A stretch of 6,140 bases of DNA from an uncultured Actinomycetes bacterium (lineage in GTDB: Bacteria; Actinomycetota; Acidimicrobiia; Acidimicrobiales; Ilumatobacteraceae), in NCBI GenBank assembly GCA_903925985.1, contig CAIYHK010000184.1, positions 1 through 6,140 of the forward strand. The letters are read 5' to 3'. Of this stretch, positions 4,506-6,140 are shown one piece after another. The translations under genes and the position numbers were made by a program. Under the pieces are notes generated by a model that was not told where the DNA came from, did not search any database, and saw nothing but the letters and a program-made list of their open reading frames with translations. How positions within the stretch are numbered: position 1 is the first letter of the stretch; the number at the start of each line of letters is the position of its first letter.

Positions 4506-5855
4506 GTGAACGAGACCGAGGAGCTGTGGACAAAGGTCTCACCACTTCTTAAGGAGCAGGTCTCCGAAGTGGTCTGGTACTCGACTTTTAACGACGTTTC
4601 GGCCGAGGTTGACGATGGCACCCTCACCCTTCTGGTGCCCAACACGCTCGTGCGTGACCGCATACTCGCCCGATACATGCCGATGATCTCCGAGGCGCTG
4701 ACCGAGCTAGGTGAACCCAGCCACGACATCGTGGTTGAGATTGACCCGAACTCCGAGGACGAAGAGTCCGAAGTGGGCACTGCGCCGGTTTTTGCCGAGG
4801 CCGAACTGGCATCGACCCCACCTGGTCTCGCCGCGGGTCTCAATCCGCGGTACACCTTTGACAACTTCGTCAAGGGAACCTCAAACCAATTTGCTCTGGC
4901 CGCCGCTTTGCGCGTGGCTGAAACCCCCGGCCGCTCGTATAACCCGCTTTTCATTTACGGCTCTGCGGGACTCGGCAAAACCCACCTTTTGCATGCCATC
5001 GGCGCATATGTGCATCACCATTACGCGCATTACGAGGTGCGGTATGTCTCGACCGAAACGTTCTTGAACGAATACGTCGATGCAATTCGAACCAACTCCA
5101 CCGCAGCGTTCAAGCGTCGATATCGAGAAGTTGATGTTCTCCTGATTGACGACATCCAGTTTATGGAAGGCAAAGAGGGTCTCCAGGAGGAGTTCTTCCA
5201 CACTTTCAACTCGCTACACGGCGCCAACAAGCAGATCGTTATCTCCTCAGACCGCACTCCGGACGCCATCCCAACGCTGGAAGATCGTCTCCGCGGGCGT
5301 TTCCGCTGGGGTCTCATCACCGACATTCAGCCGCCAGATATGGAAACCCGCCTCGCCATCTTGCGCAACAAGGCCGAGCGCGATCACGCGACAATTCCAG
5401 ATGATGTGCTTGAGTACATCGCTAGCCGCGTGAGCACCAACATTCGCGAACTCGAAGGCGCGTTGATCCGAGTCACCGCATTCGCCAGCCTCAACCGGGT
5501 ACCGATCACTATCACGATGGCTGAGTCGCTGCTATCAGACCTCTTCTCAGATCAGGCGCCAAAGATCCGCACTGATGAAGAACTGCTTGCAGAGATCGCC
5601 GCCTATCTCGGTTTCACAGTGGAAGCTTTGCGCGGCAAGAACCGTCAGCGGCCCTTGGTCACCGCACGCCAAGAGGCCATGTATGTGTTCCGTGAGCTCA
5701 CCGATCTCAGCTACCCGGCTATCGCCCGATTGTTTGGCGGCCGTGATCACACAACTGTCATCCACGCCGTCGACAAGGTTCAAAGGATGATGAAAGAGCG
5801 CCAACAGGTGTTCGATCGCGTCACAAACCTCGCACAAAAGCTCAAGAAAGCATGA
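4506..5855 (+). CDS. dnaA: Chromosomal replication initiator DnaA
   Basis: DnaA is the AAA+ ATPase that binds DnaA boxes at oriC, forms an ATP-dependent helical oligomer, melts the origin and recruits the replicative helicase. The 449-residue product is complete. Domain I (about 1-78) has [18 protein letters not shown]. Linker domain II is short and acidic (about 79-112). Domain III AAA+ (about 113-345) has Walker [10 protein letters not shown] (152-160), Walker B LLIDDIQF (212-219), sensor 1 VISSDRTP (245-252), the [10 protein letters not shown] box with the arginine finger (261-270) and sensor 2 [11 protein letters not shown] (312-322). Domain IV (about 350-449) ends with the DnaA signature [11 protein letters not shown] (411-421). 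The GTG start (4506-4508) has a purine-rich RBS. A perfect DnaA box lies within its 5' coding sequence (4525-4533), and more boxes flank the gene on both sides, consistent with autoregulation. Confidence 0.98.
   Translation: MNETEELWTKVSPLLKEQVSEVVWYSTFNDVSAEVDDGTLTLLVPNTLVRDRILARYMPMISEALTELGEPSHDIVVEIDPNSEDEESEVGTAPVFAEAELASTPPGLAAGLNPRYTFDNFVKGTSNQFALAAALRVAETPGRSYNPLFIYGSAGLGKTHLLHAIGAYVHHHYAHYEVRYVSTETFLNEYVDAIRTNSTAAFKRRYREVDVLLIDDIQFMEGKEGLQEEFFHTFNSLHGANKQIVISSDRTPDAIPTLEDRLRGRFRWGLITDIQPPDMETRLAILRNKAERDHATIPDDVLEYIASRVSTNIRELEGALIRVTAFASLNRVPITITMAESLLSDLFSDQAPKIRTDEELLAEIAAYLGFTVEALRGKNRQRPLVTARQEAMYVFRELTDLSYPAIARLFGGRDHTTVIHAVDKVQRMMKERQQVFDRVTNLAQKLKKA
4525..4533 (-). promoter_or_regulatory. 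Exact DnaA box inside the dnaA 5' coding sequence
   Basis: TGTGGACAA is the reverse complement of TTGTCCACA. It covers parts of the Leu7-Trp8-Thr9-Lys10 codons of dnaA. It is an exact match and lies in line with the upstream box cluster, so it may extend that cluster into the gene. It could also arise by chance, since the Leu-Trp-Thr-Lys codons can spell it. Confidence 0.6.
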
Positions 5856-5900
5856 TTTCGAACACTAAAACTTCACCGGTGGAAAACCTGGGTACACGCC

Positions 5901-5909
5901 TGCGGACAA
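5901..5909 (-). promoter_or_regulatory. DnaA box, TTGTCCGCA on minus strand (8/9)
   Basis: TGCGGACAA on the plus strand; one mismatch to the TTGTCCACA consensus. Confidence 0.55.
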
Positions 5910-5921
5910 ACCGGGAAAAGC

Positions 5922-5930
5922 GGTGCATAA
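5922..5930 (-). promoter_or_regulatory. Weak DnaA box, TTATGCACC on minus strand
   Basis: GGTGCATAA on the plus strand. It matches the relaxed TTATNCACA pattern except for the last base. It faces the TTATCCACC box 7 bp away, which gives it some support. Confidence 0.4.
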
Positions 5931-5937
5931 CTTTTGG

Positions 5938-5946
5938 TTATCCACC
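5938..5946 (+). promoter_or_regulatory. DnaA box, TTATCCACC (8/9)
   Basis: Only the final base differs from the canonical TTATCCACA. Confidence 0.65.
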
Positions 5947-5972
5947 GCCCCAGGCGAACTACAACCGTGTCC

Positions 5973-5998
5973 TGTGGAACTCAGGTGTTCTGTCCACA
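5973..5998. promoter_or_regulatory. Inverted DnaA-box-like pair with nested inverted repeat
   Basis: TGTGGAAC (5973-5980) and GTTC-TG-TCCACA (5987-5998) form a near-palindrome: outer TGTGGA/TCCACA and inner GAAC/GTTC arms around TCAGGT. The right arm holds CTGTCCACA (5990-5998), an 8/9 DnaA box. The left arm is only a weak box (6/9). Confidence 0.5.
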
Positions 5999-6035
5999 CA
6001 GCCCGCTTTCTTTCCCAATAAGGCTCCGCGGTGTC

Positions 6036-6051
6036 GTTTCCACAATCCACA
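6036..6051 (+). promoter_or_regulatory. Two overlapping tandem DnaA-box-like 9-mers
   Basis: GTTTCCACA (6036-6044) and CAATCCACA (6043-6051) are in the same orientation, 7 bp apart, each 7/9 to TTATCCACA. They lie directly next to the AT-rich stretch, the position expected for the boxes that load DnaA onto the unwinding element. Confidence 0.5.
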
Positions 6052-6103
6052 GCACTTATTACCGTTATTAGGGTTCTATACAAAATCACTGGTTAATAAC
6101 TTC
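6052..6103. other. AT-rich candidate DNA unwinding element with DnaA-trio-like triplets
   Basis: This 52-nt segment is about two-thirds A+T, clearly richer than its surroundings. It starts 1 nt after the last DnaA-box-like 9-mer. TTATTA-CCG-TTATTA (6056-6070) places four TTA triplets in the same 3-nt phase. Read 3' to 5' on the minus strand they are AAT AAT GGC AAT AAT, fitting the 3'-(G/A)AT-5' DnaA-trio pattern known from Bacillus. The orientation relative to the boxes is also the one expected. Function as the opening site is inference. A dnaN promoter (for instance around TATACA, 6077-6082) could overlap it, but no convincing -35 was found. Confidence 0.6.
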
Positions 6104-6109
6104 CCGTGT

Positions 6110-6116
6110 GGAAAGG
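6110..6116 (+). promoter_or_regulatory. Ribosome binding site of dnaN
   Basis: GGAAAGG ends 7 nt before the ATG at 6124-6126 and supports this dnaN start. It partly overlaps a weak DnaA-like 9-mer (TGTGGAAAG, 6107-6115). Confidence 0.7.
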
Positions 6117-6123
6117 CCACTCG

Positions 6124-6140
6124 ATGAAATTCCGTTGTGA
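6124..6140 (+). CDS. dnaN: DNA polymerase III beta sliding clamp, first codons only (runs off right edge)
   Basis: Only ATG AAA TTC CGT TGT GA is present, reading MKFRC followed by an incomplete Glu or Asp codon. MKFRCE/D is a common start of DnaN, the ring-shaped processivity clamp of the replicative polymerase. The position right after dnaA and the oriC-like gap, and the GGAAAGG site 7 nt upstream, make the call strong despite the tiny fragment. Nothing can be said of the rest. Confidence 0.85.

Larger units (their letters stand above)
5856..6123. other. oriC: dnaA-dnaN intergenic region, best oriC candidate
   Basis: This 268-nt non-coding gap holds many DnaA-box-like 9-mers: 5878-5886 (7/9), 5901-5909 (8/9), 5922-5930, 5938-5946 (8/9), 5990-5998 (8/9), 6036-6044 and 6043-6051 (7/9). 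An AT-rich stretch (6052-6103) follows, with in-phase TTA triplets, and the dnaN start lies just beyond. Boxes next to an AT-rich side and between dnaA and dnaN is a common actinobacterial oriC layout. Most boxes are imperfect, as is common in actinobacterial origins. No terminator for dnaA is evident. Confidence 0.8.

Noticed and set aside
4481..4954. 157-codon minus-strand open frame opposite dnaA
   Set aside because: Low-complexity Ser/Arg/Val-rich antisense shadow of the certain dnaA gene.
5874..5881. CACCGGTG palindrome just after dnaA as a regulator site or terminator
   Set aside because: Only 8 bp, not extended by flanking symmetry and not followed by a T-run; chance is likely.
5852..6127. 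91-codon plus-strand open frame filling the dnaA-dnaN gap
   Set aside because: It has no recognisable motif, overlaps the dnaN start, and its sequence is explained by DnaA boxes and AT-rich origin DNA. Its ATG merely overlaps the dnaA stop and has no good RBS.
1..6140. Mobile element, CRISPR array, tRNA or novel accessory system
   Set aside because: No repeats in array form, transposase-like frames, or tRNA-like cloverleaf were seen. All real genes belong to the conserved origin neighbourhood.

Overview
This window is a bacterial replication-origin neighbourhood in the classic order parB-parA-rsmG-jag-yidC-yidD-rnpA-rpmH (all minus strand), then dnaA-dnaN (plus strand). The base composition is moderately GC-rich (rough estimate mid-50s percent, not counted). 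The actinobacterial-looking DnaA boxes (TTGTCCACA), the parS palindromes of the TGTTCCACGTGGAACA type, and the flavour of the RsmG, YidC and DnaN (MKFRC...) N-termini suggest an actinomycetote, perhaps Acidimicrobiia-like. That lineage guess is inference from memory of family sequences, not a search.

Layout. Positions 1-268 hold the first 89 codons of parB, which runs off the left edge. Positions 303-1040 hold parA, which is cut short by an in-frame TAG. A recognisable ParA C-terminal tail continues in the same frame to 258, overlapping the parB start. Positions 1041-1180 are the parA upstream region with two parS sites 42 bp apart. Positions 1181-4221 are a tightly packed minus-strand cluster: rsmG (16S rRNA m7G methyltransferase), jag/khpB (KH-R3H RNA-binding protein), yidC (membrane insertase), yidD (insertion-efficiency factor), rnpA (RNase P protein) and rpmH (ribosomal protein L34). 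Several of these genes overlap or start with TTG or GTG. Positions 4222-4505 are the divergent rpmH/dnaA intergenic region with several DnaA boxes. Positions 4506-5855 are full-length dnaA. Positions 5856-6123 are a second intergenic region with many DnaA-box-like 9-mers. It ends in an AT-rich stretch with in-phase TTA triplets that look like a DnaA-trio unwinding element, so it is the best oriC candidate. Positions 6124-6140 are the first codons of dnaN.

How the genes work together. DnaA opens the origin and DnaN is the replicative sliding clamp. ParA, ParB and parS segregate the newly copied origin. The minus-strand cluster supplies translation and RNA-processing factors (L34, RNase P protein, RsmG, Jag) and membrane-protein insertion (YidC, YidD).

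I see no mobile element, CRISPR array, tRNA or rRNA, and no clearly novel multi-gene system. The points most worth a second look are the amber codon inside parA, the paired parS sites, the candidate DnaA-trio element, and the loss of the usual groove arginine in YidC.
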